This document shows positions 13,118-13,119 of a stretch of 13,119 nt of DNA, piece by piece; the first letter of the stretch is position 1; each line of letters opens with the position of its first letter. The notes beneath the pieces are model-generated. The model was given only the letters and a program-made list of their open reading frames with translations, was not told where the DNA came from and did no database searches. A program made the position numbers and the translations under genes. Source of the stretch: Caldisericales bacterium (GTDB lineage Bacteria; Caldisericota; Caldisericia; Caldisericales; Caldisericaceae); contig WFSP01000004.1 in assembly GCA_015485995.1 (NCBI GenBank), positions 1-13,119 of the forward strand, in the 5' to 3' direction.

Positions 13118-13119
13118 GG

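Overview
The window is low-GC bacterial DNA. It carries an intact anaerobic formate-oxidation operon, an archaeal-type PEP carboxylase and a sigma/anti-sigma pair, next to stretches of broken transposases and gene remnants. The gene set (Cys-type Mo/W formate dehydrogenase, formate channel, [FeFe]-hydrogenase fragment, copper-amine-oxidase-N-like stalk domain, archaeal-type PEPC) fits a strict anaerobe, possibly thermophilic, of the Firmicutes/Caldisericota kind. No rRNA or other phylogenetic marker is present, so this placement is inference.

Layout. 1-1122: the 3' end of an IS3-type transposase that appears to have landed inside an IS256 (Mutator) transposase, which also carries a frameshift and a nonsense codon. 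1156-2268 (-): an MFS transporter. 2340-2750: a non-coding cluster of degenerate inverted repeats related to CTGAGCGAAGCGAAGAATCTC. 2777-3148 (+): an orphan fragment of a stalk-domain protein, followed by a strong hairpin at 3199-3233. 3279-5460 (-): an ECF-type sigma factor overlapping a large membrane-anchored protein with four DUF5666-like repeats, probably its anti-sigma factor. 5623-7074 (-): archaeal-type PEP carboxylase with its own -10 element, directly behind a terminator at 7131-7163.

7114-8402 is a gene graveyard. It holds a frameshifted ECF-transporter S component, the frameshifted C-terminal end of an [FeFe] hydrogenase, an IS481/IS3-like transposase scrap and a papain-like protease scrap. 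None of the four is readable in one frame. 8399-13117 (-) is the compact operon fdhA-fdhC-mobA-fdhD: NuoG-type formate dehydrogenase catalytic subunit (5' end outside the window), FNT formate channel, molybdenum cofactor guanylyltransferase, and FdhD sulfur-insertion factor. Together these import formate, build and sulfurate the bis-MGD cofactor, and oxidise formate to CO2. The hydrogenase remnant just downstream suggests that the ancestral locus also disposed of the electrons as H2. FdhD is unusual: it lacks the family's CxxC and has no credible canonical start codon.

I found no tRNA, rRNA, CRISPR array or clear riboswitch. No single dramatic new system is evident. The points most worth checking are the FdhD anomalies, the hydrogenase/ECF-S remnants beside the formate operon, the nearly identical repeats in the anti-sigma protein, and the palindromic repeat cluster.
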